Positions 35,991-45,740 of a DNA stretch of 64,000 nucleotides are shown one piece after another. Position 1 is the stretch's first letter. Each line of letters opens with the position of its first letter. The notes beneath the pieces are model-generated. The model made no database searches, was not told the origin of the DNA, and was given only the letters and a program-made list of their open reading frames with translations. Location: positions 37,400 to 101,399 of the forward strand of contig DHQI01000007.1 of NCBI GenBank assembly GCA_002408065.1. Direction: 5' to 3'. Source of the stretch: Bacteroidales bacterium UBA5342. GTDB lineage: Bacteria > Bacteroidota > Bacteroidia > Bacteroidales > UBA5342. The translations under genes and the position numbers were made by a program.

Positions 35991-37133
35991 ATGAGAAGAA
36001 TTAGTATCCTCACAGTTATTTTGGTAAGTGTTCTTTCCTATTCGTGCCAACAAAATGGGAAAGAAAAAATGCCGTATAAACTTCTGAAAGAGAAAGAATT
36101 TATAGGTCAACTAACAGACAAAGGTATAAAACTATTCACCTTGAGTAATGAAAATGGCCTTTCTGCCCAAATTACCAATTTAGGAGGACGTGTTGTCTCC
36201 CTTTGGGTGCCTGACAAGGCAGGTAATTTCGCCGATGTTAGTCTGGGGTTCGCTACAGCTCAGGACTATTACGATGCCGGAGAACGCTACTACGGTTGTA
36301 GCATCGGGCGCTACGGCAACCGCATAGCTAAGGGCAAATTCAGCATCGGAGAAGAAACCTTTACTTTAAACTGTAACAACGGAGCAAACACACTCCACGG
36401 CGGGCCTACTGGTTTTGGTGAAAGAATATGGAAGGGCAAACAACTTAGCCCTTCAAAGCTTGAAATCAGCTACAAGTCTGCTGACGGAGAAGAAGGCTAC
36501 CCCGGCAATCTAAACGTGCGTGTACTTTTTCACCTAACTAATGACAATGAGTTTAAGATTGAATACTTTGCCACGTGCGACAAAACCTGTCCGGTTAACC
36601 TGACCAATCATACCTTTTTTAACCTGGCTGGTGAGGCTAGTGGCACCATAAACAATCATCTGCTGATGATTAATGCGGACCATTTTACACCTATAGACTC
36701 CACTCTAATCCCTACAGGAGATATTGCGGATGTTTCAGGTACGCCTTTCGACTTTAGAAAAGCAAGTGCTATTGGATCAAGGTTAGACATCGTTAATCAA
36801 CAGTTAAAATTTGGCGCAGGCTACGATCACAACTGGGTGCTGAATCAGAATGGTAATGGTTTATTTCACGCAGCTACCTTAACTGAACCCATCTCTGGTC
36901 GCACTATGGAAGTCATTACAAACGAGCCAGGTTTACAGTTTTATGGTGGTAATTTTATGAGCGGCAGTGATATTGGCAAGTTTGGTAAGGCTTTTAACTA
37001 CCGGGAAGCTCTTTGCCTGGAAACACAGCATTTTCCAGATAGTCCTAATCACTCTAATTTCCCTTCTACTTTATTAAATCCGGGAGAAGAATATTACTCG
37101 ATATGTGTTTATAAGTTTACGCAAAAACAATAG
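35991..37133 (+). CDS. galM: Aldose 1-epimerase, lipoprotein
   Basis: 380 aa. Mutarotase fold: ITNLGGRVVSLWVPDK, IGRYGNRIAKG, NTLHGGPTGFGERIW (H136), NLTNHTFFNL with the conserved His, and CLETQHFPDSPNH containing the catalytic Glu (E344). It interconverts alpha- and beta-anomers of hexoses such as galactose. The leader ends in LSYSC (C19), so this is an exported lipoprotein rather than the cytoplasmic form. That suits anomer conversion before uptake by a stereospecific transporter. Last gene of the plus run, followed by a terminator. Confidence 0.93.
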   Translation: MRRISILTVILVSVLSYSCQQNGKEKMPYKLLKEKEFIGQLTDKGIKLFTLSNENGLSAQITNLGGRVVSLWVPDKAGNFADVSLGFATAQDYYDAGERYYGCSIGRYGNRIAKGKFSIGEETFTLNCNNGANTLHGGPTGFGERIWKGKQLSPSKLEISYKSADGEEGYPGNLNVRVLFHLTNDNEFKIEYFATCDKTCPVNLTNHTFFNLAGEASGTINNHLLMINADHFTPIDSTLIPTGDIADVSGTPFDFRKASAIGSRLDIVNQQLKFGAGYDHNWVLNQNGNGLFHAATLTEPISGRTMEVITNEPGLQFYGGNFMSGSDIGKFGKAFNYREALCLETQHFPDSPNHSNFPSTLLNPGEEYYSICVYKFTQKQ

Positions 37134-37144
37134 TCCCAAAGCAC

Positions 37145-37185
37145 ACTAAAAAAGCAGAAAATCTAAGATTTCCTGCTTTTTTAGT
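37145..37185. terminator. Bidirectional terminator
   Basis: Near-perfect 20-bp arms beginning ACTAAAAAAGCAG (37145) and ending CTGCTTTTTTAGT (37185), with one mismatch. It lies between the convergent galM and 37202-40261 genes. Confidence 0.85.
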
Positions 37186-37201
37186 TTAAGACAGAGTCGT
37201 T

Positions 37202-40200
37202 CTATTTCTGTAAAACAATACGCCCAACAAACTCTTCTCCAGTGCTATTTATCGTTTTAACACAATAAATACCATTTTCTAAACCTGATAAATCAACGTG
37301 ATCATCCTCTACTTTTAAACGAAATGATTTGAGCTGTTTTCCATCCATCGAATAGACCTTCAATATTTCAAAACTTTTATCAGATGAAAAAAACAGTTTT
37401 CCACTTACCGGATTGGGGTAAAAAACGACTTCTCTATATTCCTGTTCTGTAACAGATGCTTCTGTATTATCAACTTTAACATTTGTAAATGAATAAATCC
37501 CGTTTGCATCACGCGTATGGGTAGTAGCAGCCAATGCTACATAGATGTCAGTCCCCATAGCAATGGTGACACTTCTGACATCCGTCCAGCTTACACCATC
37601 AGCACTAACAGCGCCAGTAAACAGGTTTCCTTGACGTGTCATCCGTACCCAATACGGCGCCTGTTCCTTTGTTTTTGGCAGAGGTTTTTGATTAACCACA
37701 CCATTTGTTTCAACTCTATCACGTACTACTGGCCCAGAATCCGAAATCATAAACATAGAAGCCATCTTAGCCCCATCATCAAGTGTTTCACGCATCATTA
37801 CACCAGCCATTGCGTAAGCTGCTAACTTAGAAAAGGTATTGACTTTAGCAACAATACTGCCGTTACCTGAAAACGAACGATAAATAATCGCGCCTCTATC
37901 TTTTCCTGTCCAGAAATCCATATCACCAGCATTCAGGGTAAAGGTACCCTCAGTATATGTTGCATCAGAAGCCATAGCCATCTCATCCATTCCTAAGTCT
38001 TTGTGCTCCCAAGGCTGAGGCAAATCATCTGGGTTCGTCTTAGGCGTACGGCCTGGCATAGCTGTAGATGGCAAGGAATTTTCTTCTTCAAAAACGCCAA
38101 TCACACGGTAGTCGTAAAGCACAAAATCATCCGCTGTATTATCAATAATGAAAAGAGAATCTCCCTTTATAGAATCAATTCTTGCAAATTCATTTTGCCC
38201 TGCCAAAGAACGCTCAACAATATAGCCAAGCTCATCACTAATATCACCCCAAACGATTTTAAGATTGCTCCCCTCAAAAATTGTTACAGCTAAACCCTCC
38301 GGCGCTTTTATCACCACATCGCAGGCATCGCCAATACCGTCACCATCCGCATCTTTTTGGTCTGGATTATAAGCATCTACACAATTGTCCACATCATTAG
38401 CTACACCGTCACCATCCACATCGTTGGGATCGTCAGAATACCAGCGATCCACCAATTTTTCTTCACACTTTCCAAAAGAGACACCCCGCCAGCGGGCGCG
38501 TGCAAAACCAAAAGCATTGCCTTCGGGTACCAGTTCATTAGAATTAGATAAGAATTCTACAAGAATTTCAGCTCCGGCATTTATCGCAACATCCATTTTC
38601 CCGACTCTATAAGGCGTATATTCTGCTATTGTTGTTCCGTGTATACGTGGGTTCTCAAAGTCAATCACCTTATTACCATCTACAAAAACCCTATAAGAGC
38701 ACTCGCCATCAGACTCTAACAACGAAGTGAAGATCAACGAATAAACTCCTGTCTCGCCATCAAAAGTGCCTTTTGCTGCTGCCCATTTGTTGGTCGGTTG
38801 TTGTACCGTATTTATTTGCACAGCCATACGTCCATTGTCAAGCGAACCCTTAGCTTCATATCCGCTCACATTCAGGTCCCAATCTGTATATGTGATTTCA
38901 TTACAATCTATTATTTGATCACAATCTAGTTCACCTGTTGGTAAAGACGTACCTGACTTAGCAATTTTAAAGCCATCGAGCTGAACACCGGCACTACGGC
39001 CTCCAATTTGTATCGTATGTTCACCTGCAGAGAGCTGATAGACAGTAGTGATGACCTTATCCCCTGGCTCATATTGGTTTTGCCAAATCCAGTTAGCCCA
39101 CTGCCCCTTAACCATCGTTTTGATCCAGCTTCCGTTATCCACTTTCACAAAGATGTCATTACATTCATCACTCGCTGCATCAGCAGGACAATTACAGTAA
39201 CTTCTATCACGGCGTCCTCTGACAAAAACAGTATAATTACCAGCTTCTTTCACCGTAAAAGTATGGGTCAAAATATCCGAAGCAGAAGGAGACGAGAACT
39301 TATCAGGTCCATTCCATACCACATAGGCACTACCACTAAAGCCGGAGTTTTGTGTACTTAGCTCCCATTTACTACCTGAGGGTATACTCAGATCTTCAGC
39401 CTCGAAACAGGCAACTATCAGCGAAGCATCTTGGTTTTCTTCCACCTCTCCACCTTCAAACAAAGCTTTCATTTCAGGCCATCCCCCTTTGTCATCACCA
39501 TTATTGGGACCGCCCGTAATCAACCACCAGGTCATACCTGCGTCCGACACGTCAAAGGTGTTTTTTTCGTTTCTATCAAATAACCATTTCCAGTTATCAT
39601 CACTTTTGGGGGAATTTTTAAGCCATAGCCATTTTGCCTCTGGCGTATTAAAATCATAATTTCCATCACTACTGTTTTGGTCTATAATATCATAAAAGGT
39701 CACTTCCTTAAAGTCACTTTTCATATCAGCCCAAGTGTGAAAATTTTGAGCATCATTATGCCTATTGTTCCAGCCAGAATGTGAAATACAGTGAATATAT
39801 TGTCTTTTGTCAGCAGCACATGCGTCAAGACATCGCCAAGGCATTTCCATAGGACCGGCACAAATAAACCATAAAGGATTATCGGCCGATGCCGTCGCCG
39901 CTTTTGCTACAAAGTTAGCCACTGCTTCAGTTGCCTCTTTTTGATCATCGAAGACGATGCTTGTATTTAATCCAAAACGTTGAGCTCCTATTTCAGCAGC
40001 TTCTACCATTTTAGAATTCATGGTGATATCGTTATCGCCCATATGGTCTGAATGATCATAATGCACCAACTTATCACCTAGACCGGCATAATGCAACATA
40101 GCTAATGACATTGCAGTAGCACCATAATCGTCCTTATCGTGCTGATTACCATCTGAACTAAAAGCAATCATACCTCCAGGGAAATTTACGCTTGACAATT

Positions 40201-40261
40201 GAGCTTGGCTTACCACAAAGCCAAAACAAGTCAGTACAAAAATCAATAGTGTTTTTTTCAT
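37202..40261 (-). CDS. Multimodular nucleoside-hydrolase-like protein, T9SS-secreted
   Basis: 1019 aa. Signal peptide (1-20); nucleoside-hydrolase-like N-terminal domain (about 20-265) with an Asp cluster FSSDGNQHDKDDYGATA and HCISHSGWNNRHND; a carbohydrate-binding-like domain (285-435, CFEAEDLSIPSGS and AGVQLDGFKI); a second beta domain (445-600); a calcium-type thrombospondin-3 repeat (about 610-650, DPNDVDGDGVANDVDNC and DADGDGIGDACD); fibronectin III (655-740); a concanavalin-like domain (750-940, FWTGKDRGAIIYR, MAGVMMRETLDDGAKM); and a T9SS sorting domain (945-1019, FYPNPVS). The concanavalin-like domain is clearly similar to that of the 43473-45704 protein. The catalytic target is unknown; the architecture implies a glycan rather than a nucleoside. 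Confidence 0.75.
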   Translation of the reverse strand: MKKTLLIFVLTCFGFVVSQAQLSSVNFPGGMIAFSSDGNQHDKDDYGATAMSLAMLHYAGLGDKLVHYDHSDHMGDNDITMNSKMVEAAEIGAQRFGLNTSIVFDDQKEATEAVANFVAKAATASADNPLWFICAGPMEMPWRCLDACAADKRQYIHCISHSGWNNRHNDAQNFHTWADMKSDFKEVTFYDIIDQNSSDGNYDFNTPEAKWLWLKNSPKSDDNWKWLFDRNEKNTFDVSDAGMTWWLITGGPNNGDDKGGWPEMKALFEGGEVEENQDASLIVACFEAEDLSIPSGSKWELSTQNSGFSGSAYVVWNGPDKFSSPSASDILTHTFTVKEAGNYTVFVRGRRDRSYCNCPADAASDECNDIFVKVDNGSWIKTMVKGQWANWIWQNQYEPGDKVITTVYQLSAGEHTIQIGGRSAGVQLDGFKIAKSGTSLPTGELDCDQIIDCNEITYTDWDLNVSGYEAKGSLDNGRMAVQINTVQQPTNKWAAAKGTFDGETGVYSLIFTSLLESDGECSYRVFVDGNKVIDFENPRIHGTTIAEYTPYRVGKMDVAINAGAEILVEFLSNSNELVPEGNAFGFARARWRGVSFGKCEEKLVDRWYSDDPNDVDGDGVANDVDNCVDAYNPDQKDADGDGIGDACDVVIKAPEGLAVTIFEGSNLKIVWGDISDELGYIVERSLAGQNEFARIDSIKGDSLFIIDNTADDFVLYDYRVIGVFEEENSLPSTAMPGRTPKTNPDDLPQPWEHKDLGMDEMAMASDATYTEGTFTLNAGDMDFWTGKDRGAIIYRSFSGNGSIVAKVNTFSKLAAYAMAGVMMRETLDDGAKMASMFMISDSGPVVRDRVETNGVVNQKPLPKTKEQAPYWVRMTRQGNLFTGAVSADGVSWTDVRSVTIAMGTDIYVALAATTHTRDANGIYSFTNVKVDNTEASVTEQEYREVVFYPNPVSGKLFFSSDKSFEILKVYSMDGKQLKSFRLKVEDDHVDLSGLENGIYCVKTINSTGEEFVGRIVLQK

Positions 40262-40333
40262 AATTTAATTTTTTAATAATAAATATTAGGGTTAACAAAA
40301 AGACAAGCAAAGACTTACAACTCTCGCCACAAG

Positions 40334-41653
40334 CTATTTAGCTTGAATTATACGAAAAGAATCAATTCTGACTAATTCCCGGCCTTCAGTTCCTTCGAAA
40401 ACGAAACTTAAGGAAATATCACCTTCAGGGTTTTTATTCAGAGGAATAGATAATACTTGATATTTAGACCAACTGTGCGTAGAAGAAAAAGAAGCTCTTC
40501 CCAGTTCGGGTCCATTAGCATTAAATGCCTTTACAGAAATCTCTCCTCCCTCTTTATTATTACAAGAATAAAGCAATTCTATAGTCGCGTTATAGGGGAC
40601 ATTTTTAATATTTGGGAAATTTAGAAAATCACCATTTTTCAGCTTCTGAATTTCAAATCCGTTGTTACGAAATTCGACCTTTTCAGGCCCTAGGGACTTT
40701 GCCATAAACCACTCGGCCTGTATGGTGTCCCAAGTGGCATCATATTGTCCTACCCCGTATTGTTTTATAAGCTCTTCCATAGGAGCAATGGTGCCATCCT
40801 TTTTATAATGCACATAGGCTAATGAAGCAAAACGGTAACGCCTTCTTTTGCCATCTTTCAATGTTGTATAGTTGACAAAATTTTGATTATTAAAATCAAA
40901 AAAGCCAAGATGACCTTTGGCACTATGCTCACCGATATAGGTATAGGGTCCATATATGTTTTTAGACATCGCATAAGGGCTTCTCCATGATAGGTAATAA
41001 TAATCGTTGTGCTTGTGTATAAAAGAGGCATCAACAGGAGGAGTATCTTTAGAATAATCACCAATGATTTCAATCTTTCGTGGTGCTTCTTTTAAGGAAA
41101 GCATATCATCGCTTAGGGCTGCGATGTAGTAGTTAATTTTTCTTTTTTTATGGTTGCCGAAGGTCATATAAGCCTGTCCGTCATCATCAATCAGCACACA
41201 GTTGTCGTACTCATGTGCATCAGTTAATTCTTCTGGCAAAATTGGTTTTCCCAATGCATCCTTCCAAGGACCTTTAGGCGAATCAGCCACCGCCACGCCG
41301 GTACTCTTTACATAATTACTGAAATACCAATACCATTTGCCCTCTTTCTCTATACCATGCCCGGCAAAGCATTTATCACTCTTCCCCATATAAAGATCGG
41401 CAGGGTCTAGCATACTCTCATACTCCCAATGGACTAAATCAGTAGAAGAAAAACACCTCCAGTACGGCATTACAAAGGTTTTTATTTCTTTATCGTATGG
41501 ATATAAGTCTGTTCCACAAAAAGCATAAGCTCTGTCGCCAACCTGAATAATATTGACGTCAGGCATCGAAAAAGGAGGGTTAATCTGAACTTGTGCCTGT
41601 AGGCTAATAATCAAAGTACACAGGATTAAAATAAAGTTATTTTTAATAGTCAT
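40334..41653 (-). CDS. GH43 glycosidase with CBM6-like C-terminus
   Basis: 439 aa; signal peptide 1-21. Propeller about 25-300 with base Asp in FSMPDVNIIQVGDRAY (D32) and middle Asp in HEYDNCVLIDDDG (D150). At the acid position, where relatives have MEAAWM, this protein reads VDASFIHKHNDYYYLSW, so Asp208 replaces the usual Glu. Residues about 315-438 are a jelly-roll like CBM6 ending RIDSFRI. It lies 72 bp upstream of the 37202-40261 gene on the same strand and is divergent from the 41982 sulfatase. The Asp substitution may be tolerated or may lower activity. Confidence 0.82.
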   Translation of the reverse strand: MTIKNNFILILCTLIISLQAQVQINPPFSMPDVNIIQVGDRAYAFCGTDLYPYDKEIKTFVMPYWRCFSSTDLVHWEYESMLDPADLYMGKSDKCFAGHGIEKEGKWYWYFSNYVKSTGVAVADSPKGPWKDALGKPILPEELTDAHEYDNCVLIDDDGQAYMTFGNHKKRKINYYIAALSDDMLSLKEAPRKIEIIGDYSKDTPPVDASFIHKHNDYYYLSWRSPYAMSKNIYGPYTYIGEHSAKGHLGFFDFNNQNFVNYTTLKDGKRRRYRFASLAYVHYKKDGTIAPMEELIKQYGVGQYDATWDTIQAEWFMAKSLGPEKVEFRNNGFEIQKLKNGDFLNFPNIKNVPYNATIELLYSCNNKEGGEISVKAFNANGPELGRASFSSTHSWSKYQVLSIPLNKNPEGDISLSFVFEGTEGRELVRIDSFRIIQAK

Positions 41654-41981
41654 ATGGATAGGAGTATATATTACGATAACAGGTCTTAGTCAATAAATTC
41701 ATTATACAAAGTGGAATTCTATAACTCACAACTCCAGTAGAGACAACAAAAGAGTTAAACCACAGCTAAAACAAAACACGCTAATACCCCCAGCCTCCAA
41801 GTGCATACTTTTCGACATTCAAAGAGATTATTTTTCAAGAAATGTTGTTTGCTTATATGTACCAATATTATGTACTAGTGTTCTTGAAACAGCATCCTTG
41901 CCTACTTGCGTACAATAGAGCCAGTCATAATCACAAGTGTTTATTTAATTGCTTATCTATATTTTCACCCTAAAACTAAAA
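41654..41981. other. Divergent intergenic region with TGTAC-type words
   Basis: No gene is seen. It separates the minus GH43 gene (start 41653) from the plus sulfatase (start 41982). It contains TGTACC (41858), TGTACT (41871), TGTTCT (41879, 21 bp after the first) and CGTACA (41909), all imperfect versions of the TGTACA word found in other spacers. No convincing TANNTTTG element was seen. Confidence 0.4.
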
Positions 41982-43454
41982 ATGATGTTATTGAAAAAGT
42001 TATCCTTATCGGTCTTATTGAGTTGTCTGTTTTTTGTATCAAAAGCAGTTTCTCCCCCTAACATTGTTTTTATACTTGCCGACGACTGGGGATGGACCGA
42101 CTGGCAAATGAATGGCGACATTAATGGATCTACGTTTTACGAAACCCCGCACCTGGATAAACTGGCACAAGAAGGTGTCTATTTCACACAAGCCTATGTT
42201 CACCCCTTATGTTCGCCTACACGTGCTGCTTTAATGAGCGGGAAATACCCAGGAGCACGCCTCCATATGCACCAGGCTATTACCAGTCATAGTGTTTCGC
42301 AACCGAAGCTGCCAACCATAGCTAGTGCGAATAAAAAGACCTGTTTCCCTCAATCCCGAAACCACCTACCTTTGAGTGAAATAACCTTGGCCGAGGAATT
42401 AAAAAAAGCCGGTTATCAGACGCATCATTTCGGCAAATGGCACCTTGGTAACAAGAACTACTACCCAACTCTTCAAGGTTTCGACAGCCAGTTTGCAGTG
42501 GGTGGTGCAGGGCCTGGCCGAGGGGGTTATTTTGCACCGTATTCTGGCTTAGATGATATCATTCAGGGTCCTGACGGGGAATATATTGCTGAACGCTTAA
42601 GCAATGAAGTTTGCCAAAAGCTGGAAGACCTGCAAAACGAAAGGTTTTTCATTTATTTAGCACATTTCAATGTACATTCTCCTTATCAAGGCAAAACGGA
42701 TTTAATTCAGAAATACTCGTCAAAAATTGATAGTAACAACAAACACCAGCACCCAACTATGGCTGCAATGGTTGAGTCACTCGACCAAAGCGTGGGGCAA
42801 GTAATGGCTAAAATCGAAGCACTTGGGCTAAGCGACAATACCATGATAATAGTGATGGGTGACAATGGTGGTATACATTGGGCGAATGACAAAAACTACC
42901 CCCATACCAGAATAACATCCAATGCCCCCCTAAGAGCAGGAAAATCGTGTTTTTATGAAGGTGGTGTACGTGTCCCCTTATTAATAAAATATCCGCCCCT
43001 AACAGAAGCAGGCCGCAGCGAGCACACGCCAGTGCATATCGTCGATTTCTACCCTACATTGCTATCATTAGCCCAAGCTAACATAAGCCCAGAAAAGGAC
43101 GCATACGATGGCGTTAACATCATCCCGCTTATAGCTAATACTGCTAAGATTGAGCAAAGACCTATCTATTGTCATTTCCCGCGTACCAAACAGATAGGAG
43201 CTCCCGTGGGAGGATCATACATCCGCTACGGTGATTACAAACTATGCCGTTTGTATGGCCTGAACTATGATGGTACTGATGCCTATGAATTGTACAATAT
43301 AGAACAAGACCCCGGTGAACAAAGGGATTCATCTACACTACTTCCACAGGTCTCCGAAGAACTCAAACAAATGCTGGATCAATGGTTAACAGAAACAGGT
43401 GCCTTGGTGCCTCATATCAACCCGGATTGGACAAATATGACAATAAACAATTAA
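41982..43454 (+). CDS. S1-type sulfatase, secreted
   Basis: I start at ATG 41982 (MMLLKKLSLS), giving 490 aa with a signal peptide ending near residue 23; the frame is open from 41949, but that adds a non-leader stretch. Core opening PNIVFILADDWGWTDWQ (metal D34-D35) and formylglycine site CSPTR (C77-R81), the Thr variant of C-x-P-S/T-R. Further motifs: HFGKWHLGN, YLAHFNVHSPYQGK, MGDNGGIHW and YELYNIEQDPGEQRD. The ADDWGWTDW opening and LCSPTRAALMSGKYP set it apart from the other five sulfatases here. It precedes the 743-aa unknown by 18 bp and is probably cotranscribed with it. Confidence 0.93.
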   Translation: MMLLKKLSLSVLLSCLFFVSKAVSPPNIVFILADDWGWTDWQMNGDINGSTFYETPHLDKLAQEGVYFTQAYVHPLCSPTRAALMSGKYPGARLHMHQAITSHSVSQPKLPTIASANKKTCFPQSRNHLPLSEITLAEELKKAGYQTHHFGKWHLGNKNYYPTLQGFDSQFAVGGAGPGRGGYFAPYSGLDDIIQGPDGEYIAERLSNEVCQKLEDLQNERFFIYLAHFNVHSPYQGKTDLIQKYSSKIDSNNKHQHPTMAAMVESLDQSVGQVMAKIEALGLSDNTMIIVMGDNGGIHWANDKNYPHTRITSNAPLRAGKSCFYEGGVRVPLLIKYPPLTEAGRSEHTPVHIVDFYPTLLSLAQANISPEKDAYDGVNIIPLIANTAKIEQRPIYCHFPRTKQIGAPVGGSYIRYGDYKLCRLYGLNYDGTDAYELYNIEQDPGEQRDSSTLLPQVSEELKQMLDQWLTETGALVPHINPDWTNMTINN

Positions 43455-43472
43455 ACTCTAATACTATCAATT

Positions 43473-45704
43473 ATGAATTTCAACATCAATCAACTTTCCA
43501 AAACACTGTTTATTTCTGTGATAATACTGCTCAAGAGTATTATCTGTGTGGCTAATGACACTGACAACACCCTTTTCTATTGGGTATCTGACAAAACTGG
43601 TACCGACGATACTTTTCTAAAAAAATACGGACCCGATTCACAGGGTGAATGCCTTCATTACTTGTCGCGGGTAGATGGGCTTAGTTTACAAAGACAACCG
43701 GCAGTGGGCATTGGTAATGCTATGCGCAATAATACCGAGAACTGGCAGGGTTTTGTGGACTACGTAGCCAAAGTCAACCCAGATATCGTGTTGGGGATGA
43801 ATAGCGGGTTAATGAATAAAAGCTGGGCATTTGACTCTCGCGAAACTTGGTCTAAAAGTTGGGCAGGCGATGTAGGCCTTATCGTTAACGCTAAAGCAGC
43901 TGGGATAAAGAAAGTCATAATGTTTATGCAAAGCCCTCTATCAAAAGGACAGAAGCAAACCTTCGATCCGACTCAGGGAGGGGCAGACCTTAACCAGCGC
44001 ATTCTGGATTGTGTTGAATACGCCGATTTTGTGGAGGCTACTAAACCCGATGGCATTACTGTGACCTACGGGCTTATTGATGCGCATCCTGCTAAATCGA
44101 CCATAGCCCCGGACGACTACCACAAAGCTTATGTAGATCTGGTAAAAGCGTTTAAAGCCAAAAACTATGTACTCGAAGAGATACAAATTGATATGAAAAC
44201 GCAAACCGTGAACAATAGTGCTAACAAATTGATGTCAGCCTGCAAACGTGCTTACACTGAGATACTACAACAAACCGGTGAAAAAGTACGCCTAAGCTGG
44301 TACACCTGGAATGGTGGTGTAGACAACTTATCTGATGCCAATAATATGCTTCGAAATGCTTTTGAAAATATAGCCCAACACCCCGACCGCAAATACATCA
44401 CCGGGCTTTTGTTGGATGGTAACAACGAAAACCGCTCCGGCATCACAGACCTCATCCCTACCGACCAATCACAAAAATACACGATCACTGCCCGATTAAA
44501 CGAAGCCTTTAGTATACTTGAATATCTGGAAGTATTGAACCCAACACAGAAAGGAGATCCAATACTGGGCTCTAATAATACCAGTGGTAGTATAAAAATC
44601 CCCAAAGCTAAACCAGACAATGTCTCAGTTACGAATGTAAGCAAAAACAGCTTAAAGATTAGCTGGGAAGATAATATACAGAACGAAACAGGGTTTGTTA
44701 TCGAACGTTCAACAGATGATAATCCAGCTTGGGAGACACTCAAAGACATTCAAAGCAACACCACATTATACAGAGATGAAAATCTCAAAGAATTCACAAA
44801 ATATTACTACCGCTTAAAAGCGAAATACAAAGGTGATACCTTATCCAATGCCACTAATCCCGTTATCGGACGTACGTCCAAAGGTATTCATCAAAGTCTT
44901 CAAAACGGATGGACAGGCATTTCTCTTGGAGACAGCCTCGTAAGCCTATCAAGCACCTCTTTTTTTAGCAACGACACCCTCATCATAGATGCTGGCGATG
45001 GTGATTTTTGGACAGAAAAAGACCGTGGACACTTTGTCTACCGACCAATGACTGGCAATGGATATCTCATTGCTCAACTCACCAATTTTGAGCACGCACA
45101 AACTTTTTCGATGGCTGGCTTAATGATGCGAGAAACGCTTGATGAAGGTGCGAAAATGACCAGTATGCTATTAGTATCAGATCCTGGCCCCATCCTTCGC
45201 GACCGTACAATAACCAACGGAAGCGTGAATCAAAAACCTTTTAATAAAACAGGAGAAAAAGCTCCTTATTGGGTAAAAATAGAAAGAGTTGATCACACTT
45301 TTAGCGGATACATTAGTCCTGACGGCACAAGCTGGAAATTAATAAGAAGCATTAGTATTCCTATGAACAAAGACATCTACGTTGGGTTTGTGGGGACTAC
45401 TCACACCAACACTTCCATTGGCAACTATGGCTTCACAAACATTAGTTACAAGCTAGAAACGTCCAATCAAGACATTAAAAAAGAAACCATTCATCTCACC
45501 TATAACAAACAGAAAGAGGAAATATCAATAAAAAGCCTAAACTCCTATCCTGTAAATGTGTGCATTTATGACCTCAGTGGGAAATTGGTTCTCAGCACTA
45601 AGACTCGCACTCAATCAATAGATGTGTCTCATTTGAAAGTGGGTCAGTATATTGTTTCTGTGCACAACAAGACATTTAATGCTACGAAAATTTTTACGAA
45701 GTAG
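43473..45704 (+). CDS. Uncharacterised secreted protein, TIM-like domain + FN3 + concanavalin-like + T9SS
   Basis: 743 aa; signal peptide 1-27. Residues about 30-350 are an unrecognised domain with strand-like, acid-ending motifs spaced as in a TIM barrel (NPDIVLGMNSG, IKKVIMFMQSP, KPDGITVTYGLIDAHP, VRLSWYTWNGG, YITGLLLDGNNEN). Then fibronectin III (about 375-460), a concanavalin-like domain (470-655) closely similar to that in the 37202-40261 protein (FWTEKDRG, MAGLMMRETLDEGAKM), and a T9SS-type C-terminus (about 675-743, ending NATKIFTK). It follows the CSPTR sulfatase by 18 bp. A glycosidase is plausible because of the barrel-like pattern and context, but I cannot place it in a family. Confidence 0.65.
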   Translation: MNFNINQLSKTLFISVIILLKSIICVANDTDNTLFYWVSDKTGTDDTFLKKYGPDSQGECLHYLSRVDGLSLQRQPAVGIGNAMRNNTENWQGFVDYVAKVNPDIVLGMNSGLMNKSWAFDSRETWSKSWAGDVGLIVNAKAAGIKKVIMFMQSPLSKGQKQTFDPTQGGADLNQRILDCVEYADFVEATKPDGITVTYGLIDAHPAKSTIAPDDYHKAYVDLVKAFKAKNYVLEEIQIDMKTQTVNNSANKLMSACKRAYTEILQQTGEKVRLSWYTWNGGVDNLSDANNMLRNAFENIAQHPDRKYITGLLLDGNNENRSGITDLIPTDQSQKYTITARLNEAFSILEYLEVLNPTQKGDPILGSNNTSGSIKIPKAKPDNVSVTNVSKNSLKISWEDNIQNETGFVIERSTDDNPAWETLKDIQSNTTLYRDENLKEFTKYYYRLKAKYKGDTLSNATNPVIGRTSKGIHQSLQNGWTGISLGDSLVSLSSTSFFSNDTLIIDAGDGDFWTEKDRGHFVYRPMTGNGYLIAQLTNFEHAQTFSMAGLMMRETLDEGAKMTSMLLVSDPGPILRDRTITNGSVNQKPFNKTGEKAPYWVKIERVDHTFSGYISPDGTSWKLIRSISIPMNKDIYVGFVGTTHTNTSIGNYGFTNISYKLETSNQDIKKETIHLTYNKQKEEISIKSLNSYPVNVCIYDLSGKLVLSTKTRTQSIDVSHLKVGQYIVSVHNKTFNATKIFTK

Positions 45705-45740
45705 AGAAGGTATTAACATTGTGCCGCAGACCTTGGCATG

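Noticed and set aside
37202..40261. Housekeeping inosine-uridine nucleosidase
   Set aside because: The protein is exported by T9SS, is over three times the usual length, and carries binding and calcium-repeat modules.
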